A stretch of 64,000 bases of DNA from an uncultured Anaerolineaceae bacterium (GCA_937897615.1 CALCNO010000049.1:23653-87652); one strand, 5' to 3'. Counted from the first letter of the stretch, positions 15,083 through 24,664 are shown. Numbers and translations: made by a program. Notes: a model not told the origin generated them from the letters alone.

Positions 15083-17827
15083 ATGGTCGAAAAGAAATGG
15101 GTATATTTGTTCAACGAAATTGCAGCCGCAGAAGCCTATGTGGGGGGCGATTGGGACAAGGTGCGCGGTTTGCTGGGGGGAAAGGGTGCCAACCTGGCGG
15201 AAATGGCCAGAATTGGCCTGCCCGTCCCACCGGGATTTACGGTGACCACCGAAGCCTGTAACGCTTACCAGGTGGAGGGCAAGTTCCCGGCTGGCCAGTG
15301 GGATCAGATGCTCGTTGCCCTGAAAGAAACCGAAAAAGCTGCCGGAAAAGTGTTTGGCGATGCCCATAACCCATTGCTGGTATCCTGCCGCTCTGGTGCA
15401 AAATTCTCCATGCCGGGAATGATGGATACTGTGCTCAACATTGGCCTCAATGACGAGACGGCCAAGGGCATGGTAGCGCTGACCAATAACGAGCGCTTTG
15501 TCTATGACTCTTATCGCCGCTTGATTCAGATGTTTGGCTCAGTGGTACTTGGTATTGATGATGAAGCTTTTGAACATCCCCTGCAGGCCGCCAAAGCAGC
15601 CAAGGGTGTCAAGAGCGATACTGACCTGACCGCTGATGATCTCAAAAAACTGGTGGAAACTTTCAAAGCGGTTACTAAAAAAGAAAAAGGAATGGATTTC
15701 CCTCAGAGTCCTCTCGACCAACTCAAGCTGGCTACCGAGGCAGTGTTCAAATCCTGGAACGGCAAGCGCGCCGTGGATTATCGCCGCGCCACCAATATCC
15801 CGGATGATCTGGGAACCGCCGTCAATATTGTGACAATGGTCTTTGGTAATATGGGCACTGATTCTGGCACGGGTGTGGCCTTTACGCGCAACCCCGCCAC
15901 TGGTGAAAAAGTGCTCTACGGTGATTACCTGCTCAACGCCCAGGGTGAAGATGTGGTGGCAGGCATCCGCAATACCGAGAAGATCGCAACCCTCGGCAAT
16001 GTACTGCCTGAAGCCAATGAACAATTCCTGAAAGTCGTCAAAATCTTGGAAGAGCACTATCACGATATGCAGGACGTGGAATTTACCATTGAACGCAAAA
16101 AGTTGTGGATGTTGCAATGCCGCAATGGTAAGCGCACTGCTTCTGCTGCAGTGAAGATCGCTGTGGACATGGTCGGCGAGGGTCTCATCTCGAAAGAAGA
16201 GGCTATGAGCCGCGTTTCCACTTCCGATGTGGACGCGATGCTGCACCCCCAGTTCTCATCTGAAACCAAGGCCAAGGCCAAAAAAGACGGTTTCTATCTG
16301 GCCAGCGGCGTGAACGCTTCCCCCGGTGCCGCGGTGGGGCAGATCTACTTTGATGCTGATACCACCGAACGCAAAGCGAAGGAAGAAGGCCAGAAGACCA
16401 TCATGGTGCGCCCGTTCACCAAGCCGGATGATGTGCACGGGATGCTGGCTGCCCAGGGTATCCTCACCAGCGAGGGCGGCGCTACTTCTCACGCTGCCGT
16501 GGTAGCACGCCAGTTTGGTGTACCCTGCATCGTAGGAGCTTCCTCGGTGGTCATCGATATGGAAAAACGCCAGATGACCGTGGGCGATAAAGTGATCAAA
16601 GAAGGGGAATGGATTTCGCTGGATGGAACCACCGGCGAGGTCTTTATTGGCAAGATCGAATTGACCAATCCGAAATTCGAAGAACAAAAAGACCTGCTCA
16701 AGTTCCTGGATTGGGCTGATGAAATCTGCGCTACCCCTGGCATTCGCAAGGCTCCGCAGGGCTGGCCGACCACCGGTTTGCAGGTGTGGGCCAACGCGGA
16801 TTATCCCAAAGACGCCCAGCGGGCGCGTTCCTTTGGCGCCAAGGGTATTGGCCTGTGCCGTACCGAGCACATGTTCTTTGAACCCACCCGCTTGCCGATT
16901 GTACAGCGCATGATCCTGGCTAAGAACGACCAGATCCGCAAAGAGGCTTTGGATGAATTGCTGCCCTTCCAGCGTTCAGACTTCGATGGCCTGTTCGAGG
17001 CCATGGACGGTTATCCTGTGATCATCCGCCTCATCGACCCGCCGCTGCATGAGTTCCTCCCCTCTGAAGAGCAACTGCTGGAAGAGGTGATCACCATGCG
17101 CGTCAAGGGTGAGACCAAAGGCCTGGCCGAAAAGGAATCCCTGCTGGCAGCAGTGCAGGCCATGCATGAATCCAACCCGATGATGGGCCTGCGCGGCGTG
17201 CGCCTTTCCATTGCCATGCCGCTGATTGTTGAGATGCAGGTGCGCGCCATCTTTGAGGCCGCCGCCGACTGCACCAAGCGTGGCGTTCATGCCAAACCGG
17301 AAGTGATGATTCCGCTCACTGGTCACATCAATGAACTCAAGTGGATTCAGCCGCGCCTGGAGCGTATTGCATCCGAGGTGATGAAAGAAAAGGGTGTTAC
17401 CTTCCCCTACAAATTCGGCACGATGATCGAAATTCCGCGCGCTGCTGTTACCGCCGGTGAGATTGCCAGTGTGGCTGAATTCTTCTCCTTTGGCACCAAC
17501 GACCTGACCCAGATGACCTTTGGTTACAGCCGTGACGATGCCGAGCGCAACTTCCTCGTCAAGTATGTGGAAGAGGGCATCCTGCCCAAGAATCCTTTCC
17601 AGACCCTCGACCAGGATGGCGTAGGCCGCCTGATGAAGATGGCGGTGGATGATGGCCGCGCCCAGCGTGTGGCACTTGAAGTGGGTATCTGCGGCGAGCA
17701 CGGCGGTGATCCGGCTTCCATCGAGTTCTGCCATCGTGTGGGTAACAACTATGTTTCCTGCTCTCCGTTCCGCGTGCCGGTGGCGCGCCTTGCGGCAGCC
17801 CAGGCGGCATTGAAGAACCGAAAGTGA
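15083..17827 (+). CDS. ppdK: Pyruvate, phosphate dikinase
   Basis: A 914-residue enzyme that interconverts pyruvate + ATP + Pi and PEP + AMP + PPi. The N-terminal ATP-grasp domain contains LLGGKGANLAEMARIGLPVP and the CRSGAKFSMPGMMDTVLN segment. The phosphohistidine domain contains GGATSHAAVVARQFGVPC, with catalytic His470. The C-terminal PEP/pyruvate barrel includes RTEHMFFE, EIPRAA and the closing CGEHGGDP motif with its catalytic Cys. Length is normal. GGAGG lies eight bases upstream of the ATG. In anaerobes the enzyme can run in the glycolytic, ATP-forming direction. Regulation by a PPDK regulatory protein cannot be judged, as none is nearby. Confidence 0.97.
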   Translation: MVEKKWVYLFNEIAAAEAYVGGDWDKVRGLLGGKGANLAEMARIGLPVPPGFTVTTEACNAYQVEGKFPAGQWDQMLVALKETEKAAGKVFGDAHNPLLVSCRSGAKFSMPGMMDTVLNIGLNDETAKGMVALTNNERFVYDSYRRLIQMFGSVVLGIDDEAFEHPLQAAKAAKGVKSDTDLTADDLKKLVETFKAVTKKEKGMDFPQSPLDQLKLATEAVFKSWNGKRAVDYRRATNIPDDLGTAVNIVTMVFGNMGTDSGTGVAFTRNPATGEKVLYGDYLLNAQGEDVVAGIRNTEKIATLGNVLPEANEQFLKVVKILEEHYHDMQDVEFTIERKKLWMLQCRNGKRTASAAVKIAVDMVGEGLISKEEAMSRVSTSDVDAMLHPQFSSETKAKAKKDGFYLASGVNASPGAAVGQIYFDADTTERKAKEEGQKTIMVRPFTKPDDVHGMLAAQGILTSEGGATSHAAVVARQFGVPCIVGASSVVIDMEKRQMTVGDKVIKEGEWISLDGTTGEVFIGKIELTNPKFEEQKDLLKFLDWADEICATPGIRKAPQGWPTTGLQVWANADYPKDAQRARSFGAKGIGLCRTEHMFFEPTRLPIVQRMILAKNDQIRKEALDELLPFQRSDFDGLFEAMDGYPVIIRLIDPPLHEFLPSEEQLLEEVITMRVKGETKGLAEKESLLAAVQAMHESNPMMGLRGVRLSIAMPLIVEMQVRAIFEAAADCTKRGVHAKPEVMIPLTGHINELKWIQPRLERIASEVMKEKGVTFPYKFGTMIEIPRAAVTAGEIASVAEFFSFGTNDLTQMTFGYSRDDAERNFLVKYVEEGILPKNPFQTLDQDGVGRLMKMAVDDGRAQRVALEVGICGEHGGDPASIEFCHRVGNNYVSCSPFRVPVARLAAAQAALKNRK

Positions 17828-17840
17828 GCTTCAAATGCAA

Positions 17841-17873
17841 AAAAACTCCCCGAGCAATCGGGGAGTTTTTTTG
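17841..17873. terminator. Bidirectional terminator between ppdK and the transglycosylase gene
   Basis: AAAAACTCCCCGA and TCGGGGAGTTTTT form a 13-bp stem with a GCAA loop, with a T-run on one side and an A-run on the other. It should stop both convergent units. Confidence 0.92.
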
Positions 17874-17878
17874 TCTGT

Positions 17879-20263
17879 TTACGGGTGAGTGTAGATGGAT
17901 TTGTAGATCTCGTAATATTCTGCAATTGACCGGATGTACTCGCGCGTTTGCTCGTAACGGATCATCTCCATGAACAAGTCCACATCGCCATTGGATAATT
18001 CTTGCCAGGGGAGGGTGGCACCGATACCTGCATTGTATGAAGATAGGGTCGCGGCAATATCGCCGTTAAAGTAGTTGGACCAGCGCTTGAGGTAATTGGT
18101 TCCCAGGCGGACGTTTATCAACGGACGGTCAAGATCGCTGGCCTGGTAACTGGCGGGCCAGCCAAGCCCGCTGGCAATTTCTTCCCCCACGGAGGGCAGG
18201 ATTTGCATCAGCCCGCGTGCATCGGCGCTGGAACTGATGGCTGGCTCGAACAAACTCTCCTGGCGGATGACGCTGAAGATTAGCAGCGGGTCAAAATCAT
18301 ACTCGTTGGCAGCCGAGACTACAATATCGCGGAAGAACACACCAAAGCGGATGTGGTTGAAGTATTTAGGGGCATCGGTGAGGGTTTGTTCCTGGCTCAA
18401 TCCGGCTATGTCCAATACCTGCCGGCTGGCGAAAACGGCAGTGTGATAATACTTGTGGTCAACCAGGTAACTCAGCAGACGATAGGTGTTCAGCGGGTCA
18501 GAAACCAGTTCTTCGCGCAGAGCGTCGAATTCGGTGCGTGCATTATCACGCATGCCCAGTTTGTTGTACTCCTGCCCGCGCAGGAAATGTGGGTATGCCT
18601 CCAGAGGAGTGGTGGTACTGAGATCAGTGGCCGCATCCAGCTTGAAAGTGTTAAGTACCCACTGATCAGCGTTTTTCTTTTCTGCTTCCAGGTCAACGGA
18701 CAAGTCTATGTTGGCAGCGCGCGGAAAGGGCGACTGCCCGTTGAGTAACTGACCGGCACGGATGCCATAATACCCGGTGGGGTCAGTGGCCTTCGCCTGG
18801 CTGTAATAGCCTTTGGCTTCTTCACCCTGGCCGAGCTTTTCAAGGCACTTGCCCACCCACATCTGGGCAGAAGCCGTTTCCGCTGGAGAGACTGCCAGCA
18901 GGATCAGGCGCTGAAAAGTAACCTGAGCTTTGCCATAATCGGCCATGCGGTAGTAAATGATCCCGGCCTGGAAAAGGCCCGTATATGCCTGTTCCGAACT
19001 GGGATATTCGTTGATAATGCGCTCCCATGTGGCAGCGGCTTTGGAGAGATACCCACCCAGTTCATAAATGCGCGCCGCGCGGTAGAGATAGTCTGAAGCG
19101 CTGGAAGAATCGGGTACCTGGGCTACAAAGGTGAGCAGGGTTTGCGCTGCCTCATCGTAACGGTTCAAGTAGTTATAGAGGGTGGTGGCCTTTTCCAAAA
19201 AAGCGGCCGCGTACTTGTCGTCTCTGGCGTGATCCTGGATGAGCCTGTCCCATTCAGCAATTTCACCTTCGTAATCTCCAATATTCCAAAGGCTGAGGGC
19301 CCGATAATAATGCACGGTGGCATCGTGTTCCGGGTTGTCATACAGGTAGCGGTCAAAGGCTTCAATCGCCAGCCCGTATTTGCCAGCATAATAATCGATA
19401 ATGCCGCGCATCAGCTCATTCACAGGTTGGCCGGCGTCAACAAGCACCACCAACCCCGAATAGGTATCGTAATAGGTAGGAAAGTTAGTGACAGAATCCT
19501 GAAAACGCGCATAGGCTTGCTCAGGCTCGTTCAGTTGCAGGTAGATACGCCCCAGCAAAAGATTGACCTGGGCCTTTGTGGCCGCATTTGTCGAGGAATC
19601 GTAGAGTGCCAGATAGGCATTGATCGCCCCGCCGTTATCTCCCGTTGCAGCGATTGATTGCGCAATCTTGATGTCCAGGGCATCGGTAGCACCGCTGGTT
19701 TGCTTCTGGCGTGCTGCCTGGTAGCTGGAAAGGGCGTTGCTGTAATCGCCGGCATTGGTATAGGCATCCCCTTGCATTGTCAGGATTTCGCTATCGAGCA
19801 CGCCGGGTTGTGCCTGCAAATACTGGCCATAGGCGGTGGCTGCCTGAGCGTATTGCTGCAAGCCTGTATAGGCTTGCGCCAGGTAGAAATAAGCCGTATC
19901 GCGCGTTTCTCCGCTGGTGATGTTTTCCAGCAGCCAATTAAGCTGTGCGGCAGCGCCGCTGTAATCAGACTTGGCCAGCAGCACGCGGCCGATACCCAGT
20001 TGGGCGGCGGCAATCACTTCGGCATCGGTGGATTGCTCGCGGGCAGTCCAGAACTCGCTCAATGCAGCGTCATAATCGCCGGAGAGGATATCCTCCTCTC
20101 CCAATGTGATGCGTGCCTTAGGTAATGGGGTAGCGGTGGCAGTGGGGGTGGCGCTGCTGCGCGGGGAGGTTAACCCATCGAGCCAGGACTCCCCGGAGGG
20201 GTTGGCTGTGCAGGCGGAAGCCAGCAAAACAAACAAAAGAATGGCAGCAAAGATGCGTTTCAT
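17879..20263 (-). CDS. Lytic transglycosylase lipoprotein with TPR-like repeats (Slt70-like)
   Basis: A 794-residue exported protein. The N-terminus MKRIFAAILLFVLLASAC is a lipoprotein signal with lipobox LASA|C. A Thr/Pro-rich stretch follows, then about 500 residues of tetratricopeptide-type helical repeats. The C-terminal 150 residues are an SLT domain: the catalytic Glu in FSVIRQESLFEP, then ADARGLMQILPSVG, TNYLKRW and SYNAG. It would cleave peptidoglycan glycan strands with anhydro-product formation, anchored on the outer face of the membrane. The repeats parallel the superhelical U-domain of Slt70 and may bind partners. It is divergent from mtnA. Confidence 0.93.
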   Translation of the reverse strand: MKRIFAAILLFVLLASACTANPSGESWLDGLTSPRSSATPTATATPLPKARITLGEEDILSGDYDAALSEFWTAREQSTDAEVIAAAQLGIGRVLLAKSDYSGAAAQLNWLLENITSGETRDTAYFYLAQAYTGLQQYAQAATAYGQYLQAQPGVLDSEILTMQGDAYTNAGDYSNALSSYQAARQKQTSGATDALDIKIAQSIAATGDNGGAINAYLALYDSSTNAATKAQVNLLLGRIYLQLNEPEQAYARFQDSVTNFPTYYDTYSGLVVLVDAGQPVNELMRGIIDYYAGKYGLAIEAFDRYLYDNPEHDATVHYYRALSLWNIGDYEGEIAEWDRLIQDHARDDKYAAAFLEKATTLYNYLNRYDEAAQTLLTFVAQVPDSSSASDYLYRAARIYELGGYLSKAAATWERIINEYPSSEQAYTGLFQAGIIYYRMADYGKAQVTFQRLILLAVSPAETASAQMWVGKCLEKLGQGEEAKGYYSQAKATDPTGYYGIRAGQLLNGQSPFPRAANIDLSVDLEAEKKNADQWVLNTFKLDAATDLSTTTPLEAYPHFLRGQEYNKLGMRDNARTEFDALREELVSDPLNTYRLLSYLVDHKYYHTAVFASRQVLDIAGLSQEQTLTDAPKYFNHIRFGVFFRDIVVSAANEYDFDPLLIFSVIRQESLFEPAISSSADARGLMQILPSVGEEIASGLGWPASYQASDLDRPLINVRLGTNYLKRWSNYFNGDIAATLSSYNAGIGATLPWQELSNGDVDLFMEMIRYEQTREYIRSIAEYYEIYKSIYTHP

Positions 20264-20323
20264 CGTACCTCGGTCTCAGCTTCCTGATGGGGAACCTGAA
20301 TCCTAAAATCATAGCATAAAATA

Positions 20324-20352
20324 TTGCGAATCCTGCGGAAGCATGTTAAACT
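20324..20352 (+). promoter_or_regulatory. Sigma-70 promoter for the mtnA operon
   Basis: TTGCGA at 20324-20329 and TAAACT at 20347-20352 with a 17-base spacer; each hexamer has two mismatches to consensus. The start is expected near 20359, only a few bases before a terminator hairpin. Confidence 0.6.
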
Positions 20353-20363
20353 AAGCCGGAAGG

Positions 20364-20392
20364 AACGCTCTCTCCGCTGAGAGCGTTTTTTG
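20364..20392 (+). terminator. Terminator hairpin inside the mtnA leader (candidate attenuator)
   Basis: AACGCTCTC and GAGAGCGTT form a 9-bp perfect stem with a TCCGCT loop and then six T in total. It ends nine bases before the mtnA ATG, and no upstream gene on this strand needs terminating because the neighbour is divergent. The geometry suggests attenuation of the operon. Confidence 0.7.
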
Positions 20393-20400
20393 GTGAAAGT

Positions 20401-21450
20401 ATGCGCACGATTGACTGGGACAGAGAGGATCGCCTGGTGAAGATGATCGACCAGCGCCGATTGCCGGGCGAGTTGGTGATCTTTAGCGCGCATACCTGTG
20501 AAGAAATGGTTTGGGCTATTCAGCAAATGGTGATTCGCGGTGCGCCTGCCCTGGGGGTGGCTGGCGCGTTGGGAGTAGCGCTGGCGGCGCAGCATCTGGC
20601 GGAGCAGAAACATCCTTCCTGGCTGGCGGAACTGCGGACAAAGGCAGCACTGCTCACCCAGGCACGCCCTACCGCAGTCAATTTGGGCTGGGGTGTAGCG
20701 CGCGTGATGCGCGTGGCAGAATCTCAGCCAATGGATGCTCGCCAGGCGGCTCAGGCAATTTTGCAAGAAGCTCTGGCTATGGCAGAAGAGGATGTTGCCA
20801 CTAACCTGCGCCTGGCGCAGCACGGCGCTTCACTTATCCACGATGGCGATGTGCTCATTCATCATTGCAATACCGGGGCACTGGCCGGGGTAGACTGGGG
20901 AACAGCGCTGGGAGCCATCCGCTATGCCCATGAATCTGGTAAGCACATCCGGGTGCTAGTAGATGAAACGCGCCCGCGCCTGCAAGGCGCACGCCTGACG
21001 GCCTGGGAGTGCGAGCAGTATGGCATCCCCTACCAGATCATCACCGATAATGCCGCCGGTTACTTTTTGCTGCGCGGCGAGGTGAACGCGGTCTTTTTTG
21101 GCGCGGACCGCGTGGTGGCCAATGGCGATGTGGTCAACAAAGTGGGTACTTACATGCTTAGCCTGGCGGCTCATGCTAACCATGTCCCGGTGTACTCTGT
21201 CTTCCCGAAAACCTCCCTCGACCTCAGCATCCCGGATGGTCGTTCTGTTGCCATTGAGGAACGCGAGATGGAAGAGGTGCTGGCGCTGGAGTTCAAAGGT
21301 GAACGCGTTGCACCGCAGACTGCCCAGGCGCGCAATCCGGCTTTTGATATCACTCCTCACGATCTCATTTCTGCCTGGGTGACGGAAGACGGGGTGATCT
21401 ACCCACCGTTTAGCGAAAAATTTCCGCAATCCGTTTATAATTTGAAATAA
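20401..21450 (+). CDS. mtnA: S-methyl-5-thioribose-1-phosphate isomerase (MtnA family)
   Basis: A 349-residue aldose-ketose isomerase of the methionine salvage pathway, related to eIF2B. Characteristic segments are IRGAPALGVAGALGVALAA, the catalytic-Cys motif HHCNTGALAGVDWGTALG, VDETRPRLQGARLTAWE and GADRVVANGDVVNKVGTY with the catalytic Asp. Length is normal. GGTGA lies five bases before the ATG, just past the leader hairpin. It leads an operon with a PfkB kinase and ahcY, so the context is breakdown of SAM by-products. Some relatives act on other 5-deoxypentose phosphates, which cannot be excluded. Confidence 0.93.
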   Translation: MRTIDWDREDRLVKMIDQRRLPGELVIFSAHTCEEMVWAIQQMVIRGAPALGVAGALGVALAAQHLAEQKHPSWLAELRTKAALLTQARPTAVNLGWGVARVMRVAESQPMDARQAAQAILQEALAMAEEDVATNLRLAQHGASLIHDGDVLIHHCNTGALAGVDWGTALGAIRYAHESGKHIRVLVDETRPRLQGARLTAWECEQYGIPYQIITDNAAGYFLLRGEVNAVFFGADRVVANGDVVNKVGTYMLSLAAHANHVPVYSVFPKTSLDLSIPDGRSVAIEEREMEEVLALEFKGERVAPQTAQARNPAFDITPHDLISAWVTEDGVIYPPFSEKFPQSVYNLK

Positions 21451-21461
21451 GAAGGGTATTT

Positions 21462-22418
21462 ATGTCCATTTTTATCACTGGTTCCATCGCATTTGATTAT
21501 TTAATGACCTTCCCCGGCAAATTCCGCGATAACTTTTTGCCGGAAAAGCTGGACAAGATCAGCCTCTCTTTTTTGGTGGACAGCATGACGCGCCAGCGCG
21601 GGGGCATTGCCCCCAATATCGCTTACACGCTTTCCCTTCTGGGCGAAAAACCGGTAGTGTTTGCCACTGCCGGCGAGGACTTTGCCGATTACCGCGCCTG
21701 GATGCAGTCTCATGCGATGAGCACCAAATATATCAAGATCATTACGGATAAATTTACCGCCTCGTTTTTTGTCAACACCGATCAGGAGAATAACCAGATC
21801 GCCAGTTTTTACACCGGCGCCATGGCCGACGCGGCAGATTATTCCCTGGCGGAAGCAGCACCGGGTGAGATTGATTATGTGTTGATCGCACCCAACGACC
21901 CGCGGGCGATGCGGCGTTATTGCGAAGAATGTGTGCGCCTCAATATCCCCTACCTCTTTGATCCTTCGCAGCAGGTAGCGCGCAATCCCCATACCGACCT
22001 CAAATACGGTGTGGAGCATGCCCATGCGCTCTTCTGCAATGAGTACGAGTATGATCTGCTGCAAAAGCATACTGGCTACTCAGCCGATGAGATCGAGCAG
22101 ATGGTGAGTTTGCTGGTGGTCACACTGGGAGAAAAAGGCGCGCTGGTCAACTCCGGCGGCAAACGCTATGAAATTCCCATTGTTCCGGCGGTTAAGATTG
22201 CCGACCCCACCGGCGTGGGAGATGCCTTCCGCGGAGGCTTTTTGCGCGGCTATCGCCTGGGCCTGGGCTTGCAGACTTGCGGGCAGATGGGCGCCCTGGC
22301 CGCCACTTATTGCCTGGAGCAAAAGGGAACGCAGAATCACTTTTATACACCTGCTGAGTTTATTAACCGCTATCGTCAGCATTTTGATGATCATGGCGAG
22401 TTGGAAAAAATACAATAG
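21462..22418 (+). CDS. PfkB-family sugar/nucleoside kinase, probably adenosine kinase
   Basis: 318 residues of ribokinase (PfkB) fold. The N-terminal ITGSIAFDYLMTFPGKF and a glycine pair in RQRGGIAPNIAYTLSLLG are seen, and the C-terminal signature DPTGVGDAFRGGFLRG holds the catalytic Asp and anion hole. Position between mtnA and ahcY suggests adenosine kinase, which would remove the adenosine produced by AhcY and pull SAH hydrolysis forward. A role on a thioribose or another nucleoside remains possible. AAGGG lies upstream of the ATG, 11 bases after mtnA. Confidence 0.85.
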   Translation: MSIFITGSIAFDYLMTFPGKFRDNFLPEKLDKISLSFLVDSMTRQRGGIAPNIAYTLSLLGEKPVVFATAGEDFADYRAWMQSHAMSTKYIKIITDKFTASFFVNTDQENNQIASFYTGAMADAADYSLAEAAPGEIDYVLIAPNDPRAMRRYCEECVRLNIPYLFDPSQQVARNPHTDLKYGVEHAHALFCNEYEYDLLQKHTGYSADEIEQMVSLLVVTLGEKGALVNSGGKRYEIPIVPAVKIADPTGVGDAFRGGFLRGYRLGLGLQTCGQMGALAATYCLEQKGTQNHFYTPAEFINRYRQHFDDHGELEKIQ

Positions 22419-22436
22419 TTTTGGAGGAAGCAAAAG

Positions 22437-23696
22437 ATGGCAAATTATGATGTCAAGGATATGAAGCTGGCGGAAGGTGGCCGATTAAAGATCGCCTGGG
22501 CAGAACGCGAAATGCCCGTACTGCGCCAGATCAAGGAACGTTTTGAGAAGGAGCGACCCCTCAAGGGGCTGCGCATTTCGGCCTGCCTGCACGTGACTAC
22601 TGAAACAGCTAATTTAATGAAGACGCTCCAAGCTGGAGGCGCGGATGTGGTACTCACCGCCTCAAACCCGCTCTCCACCCAGGATGAGGTGGCAGCCTCT
22701 CTCGTCTCGCACGATGAAATCCCCGTGTACGCCGTCAAGGGCGAAAACAATACCACCTACTACAAGCATATCCATGCGGCGCTGGACCACAAGCCGCAAT
22801 TCACGATGGATGATGGCGCGGATCTCGTTAACGTGCTGCACAAAGACCGCCGTGAACTGCTGCCCGGTGTGATTGCCGGAACCGAAGAAACCACCACCGG
22901 AGTGATTCGCCTGCATGCCATGGCTGCCGATAAGGCGCTTAATTACCCCATCATCGCCATCAACGATGCCCTCACCAAGCATTTCTTTGATAACCGTTAC
23001 GGCACGGGCCAATCCACCATTGATGGAATTGTGCGCGCCACCAACGTTCTGCTGGCCGGCAAGACCTTTGTGGTAGCCGGATACGGCTGGTGCGGGCGCG
23101 GCCTGGCTTCACGCGCACGCGGCATGGGCGCCAACGTGGTTGTCACCGAGGTTGACTCCCTCAAGGCACTGGAAGCGGTGATGGATGGTTACAAGGTGAT
23201 GCCGATGAAAGACGCCGCCAGGATTGGCGATATCTTTGTGACCCTCACCGGTGACATCAACGTGGTAGATGAGAAGCACTTTGAGTTAATGAAGGACGGC
23301 GCGATTGTCGCCAACTCCGGGCACTTCAACGTGGAGATTAACATCCCTGCGCTGGAAAAGATGTCCAAATCCAAGCGGTTGGTGCGCCCGTTCGTAGAAG
23401 AATACCTCACCAGCGATGGCCGGCGCATCTATATTCTGGGCGAAGGCCGCCTGATCAACCTGGCCTCGGCTGAGGGGCATCCCGCCTCGGTGATGGACAT
23501 GTCCTTTGCCAACCAGGCTTTGTCGCTGGAGTATCTGGTGAAGAATGCTTCAAAGTTGGAAAAACGCGTTTACCCCGTACCGGAAAGCATTGACCTGAAG
23601 ATTGCCGAACTCAAACTGGCGGCGATGAATGTTAAGATCGACAAATTGAGCGCTGAGCAGGTCAAGTACCTGGCCTCCTGGCAGGAAGGTACGTAG
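22437..23696 (+). CDS. ahcY: Adenosylhomocysteinase (S-adenosyl-L-homocysteine hydrolase)
   Basis: A 419-residue NAD-dependent enzyme that splits SAH into adenosine and homocysteine. Recognisable parts are LHVTTETANLMKTLQAGGAD, EETTTGVIRLHAM, the NAD-site GYGWCGRGLASRARGMGANV, NSGHFNVEI and the C-terminal PVPESIDLKIAELKL. It is of the shorter type that lacks the roughly 40-residue insertion of many bacterial and eukaryotic enzymes. GGAGG lies nine bases before the ATG. It is the last gene of the operon, ahead of a strong terminator. Confidence 0.96.
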   Translation: MANYDVKDMKLAEGGRLKIAWAEREMPVLRQIKERFEKERPLKGLRISACLHVTTETANLMKTLQAGGADVVLTASNPLSTQDEVAASLVSHDEIPVYAVKGENNTTYYKHIHAALDHKPQFTMDDGADLVNVLHKDRRELLPGVIAGTEETTTGVIRLHAMAADKALNYPIIAINDALTKHFFDNRYGTGQSTIDGIVRATNVLLAGKTFVVAGYGWCGRGLASRARGMGANVVVTEVDSLKALEAVMDGYKVMPMKDAARIGDIFVTLTGDINVVDEKHFELMKDGAIVANSGHFNVEINIPALEKMSKSKRLVRPFVEEYLTSDGRRIYILGEGRLINLASAEGHPASVMDMSFANQALSLEYLVKNASKLEKRVYPVPESIDLKIAELKLAAMNVKIDKLSAEQVKYLASWQEGT

Positions 23697-23719
23697 AATT
23701 CTGCTGATGTCGAAGGATG

Positions 23720-23754
23720 AATTCAACCGGCGCTAATTGCGCCGGTTGAATTTT
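23720..23754 (+). terminator. Intrinsic terminator after ahcY
   Basis: AATTCAACCGGCGC and GCGCCGGTTGAATT make a 14-bp perfect stem with a TAATT loop, followed by further T. It lies between convergent genes. Confidence 0.9.
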
Positions 23755-23764
23755 GCTATGGGTT

Positions 23765-24664
23765 TTAGGGTTGGATCACAGCCATGTTACCAAGAACAGC
23801 AAAGGAATCCAAAAAGGTGCTTTTGGCGCGCCAGTAGGTCATGGCGCCATCCACTACGGTTACTCCGTAAGCGTCGTAGCCCACGATCATCACGGTGTGC
23901 TCATAGCGTGCTACGGTGGTGGTGTTGCCATTGCTGGCTGTGTAGCTTACAGGTGTTCCCGGCCACACATTGCCCACCACCCACACGATGACCGGATTGC
24001 CGGCGGCGATCTGCTGTCGTAACTGGTAATAGGAAAGGCCCTTTACAGCGGTTGCAGAGGCGCCGTAATTGCGCAATGCCGCTGCGATGGGCTCGGCATG
24101 CACACCGTAGTCGTTGGGCGGTAATTGGCCTTCAGCGCCATCCACCGAGCCAACAAAACCGCTTTCAGGATCGTCGCTGGCGGGGAGGCTGTTCTGGATG
24201 GACAACTCGCTGACCGAAACGCCGTAATAGGCAGCCCAATCTGCCGCCGACCGTGCTTCGCAAGAGAGTAGGTGGCTCTGGTTATGCCCCACCACACCGG
24301 TGATGCTGTATTCAGAGGGCAGTCCATCGGAGGAGGTAGCAGTAGCCGGGATGCGCGTTGCGGTAGGGCGCGGGGTGTTGGTGGCAGTGGCCGTGGCGGT
24401 GGGTGTTGGGGTAAATGTGGCTGTGGGGGTCGGTGTGGGAGTATTGGTAGGGGTGGGGGTGTCGGTGGGCAGCGGTTGGAAAGGCGTGGCTGTTTCTCCC
24501 GATTGCAGCGCAAACGGCACAACTGTGGGGCTGGCGGAAAACAGCCCAAGTGCCTGCGCCGCCTGAACATTGGAGAGGATTAAGAACGCGCCAGCATCTG
24601 CCAATGCTCCCAACAGGAGCATCCATAGGGTAAAGCGTAGAACGCGTTTTGCTTTTAGGCCCAC
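23765..24664 (-). CDS. Exported C39-like (papain-fold) peptidase domain protein with Thr/Pro linker
   Basis: A 299-residue protein. An N-terminal hydrophobic segment (about 10-35) acts as signal or anchor. Residues about 58-105 are a low-complexity Thr/Pro linker. The C-terminal 180 residues resemble the C39_2 peptidase-like domain: Cys in HLLSCEARSAADWAAYYG, the YEHTVMIVGYD histidine and a following VVDG aspartate form a plausible Cys-His-Asp site, and PVIVWVVG is also typical. It may cleave peptides or peptidoglycan cross-links outside the cell. It is third in a run after recA and the NBR1-Ig lipoprotein, with 18 bases between it and the latter. Confidence 0.8.
   Translation of the reverse strand: MGLKAKRVLRFTLWMLLLGALADAGAFLILSNVQAAQALGLFSASPTVVPFALQSGETATPFQPLPTDTPTPTNTPTPTPTATFTPTPTATATATNTPRPTATRIPATATSSDGLPSEYSITGVVGHNQSHLLSCEARSAADWAAYYGVSVSELSIQNSLPASDDPESGFVGSVDGAEGQLPPNDYGVHAEPIAAALRNYGASATAVKGLSYYQLRQQIAAGNPVIVWVVGNVWPGTPVSYTASNGNTTTVARYEHTVMIVGYDAYGVTVVDGAMTYWRAKSTFLDSFAVLGNMAVIQP
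24375..24475 (-). repeat. Thr/Pro-rich coding microrepeat
   Basis: The minus strand encodes tandem T-P-T-P-T and T-A-T-A-T units, read on the plus strand as GGTGTGGGGGT-like repeats. Such linkers are common in secreted Anaerolineae proteins between anchor and catalytic domain. The tract could expand or contract by slippage. Confidence 0.75.

Noticed and set aside
15539..16246. Long open frame on the minus strand inside ppdK (about 235 aa)
   Set aside because: It is antisense to highly conserved ppdK coding sequence, has no recognisable motif or ribosome-binding site, and its composition is that expected of a shadow frame.
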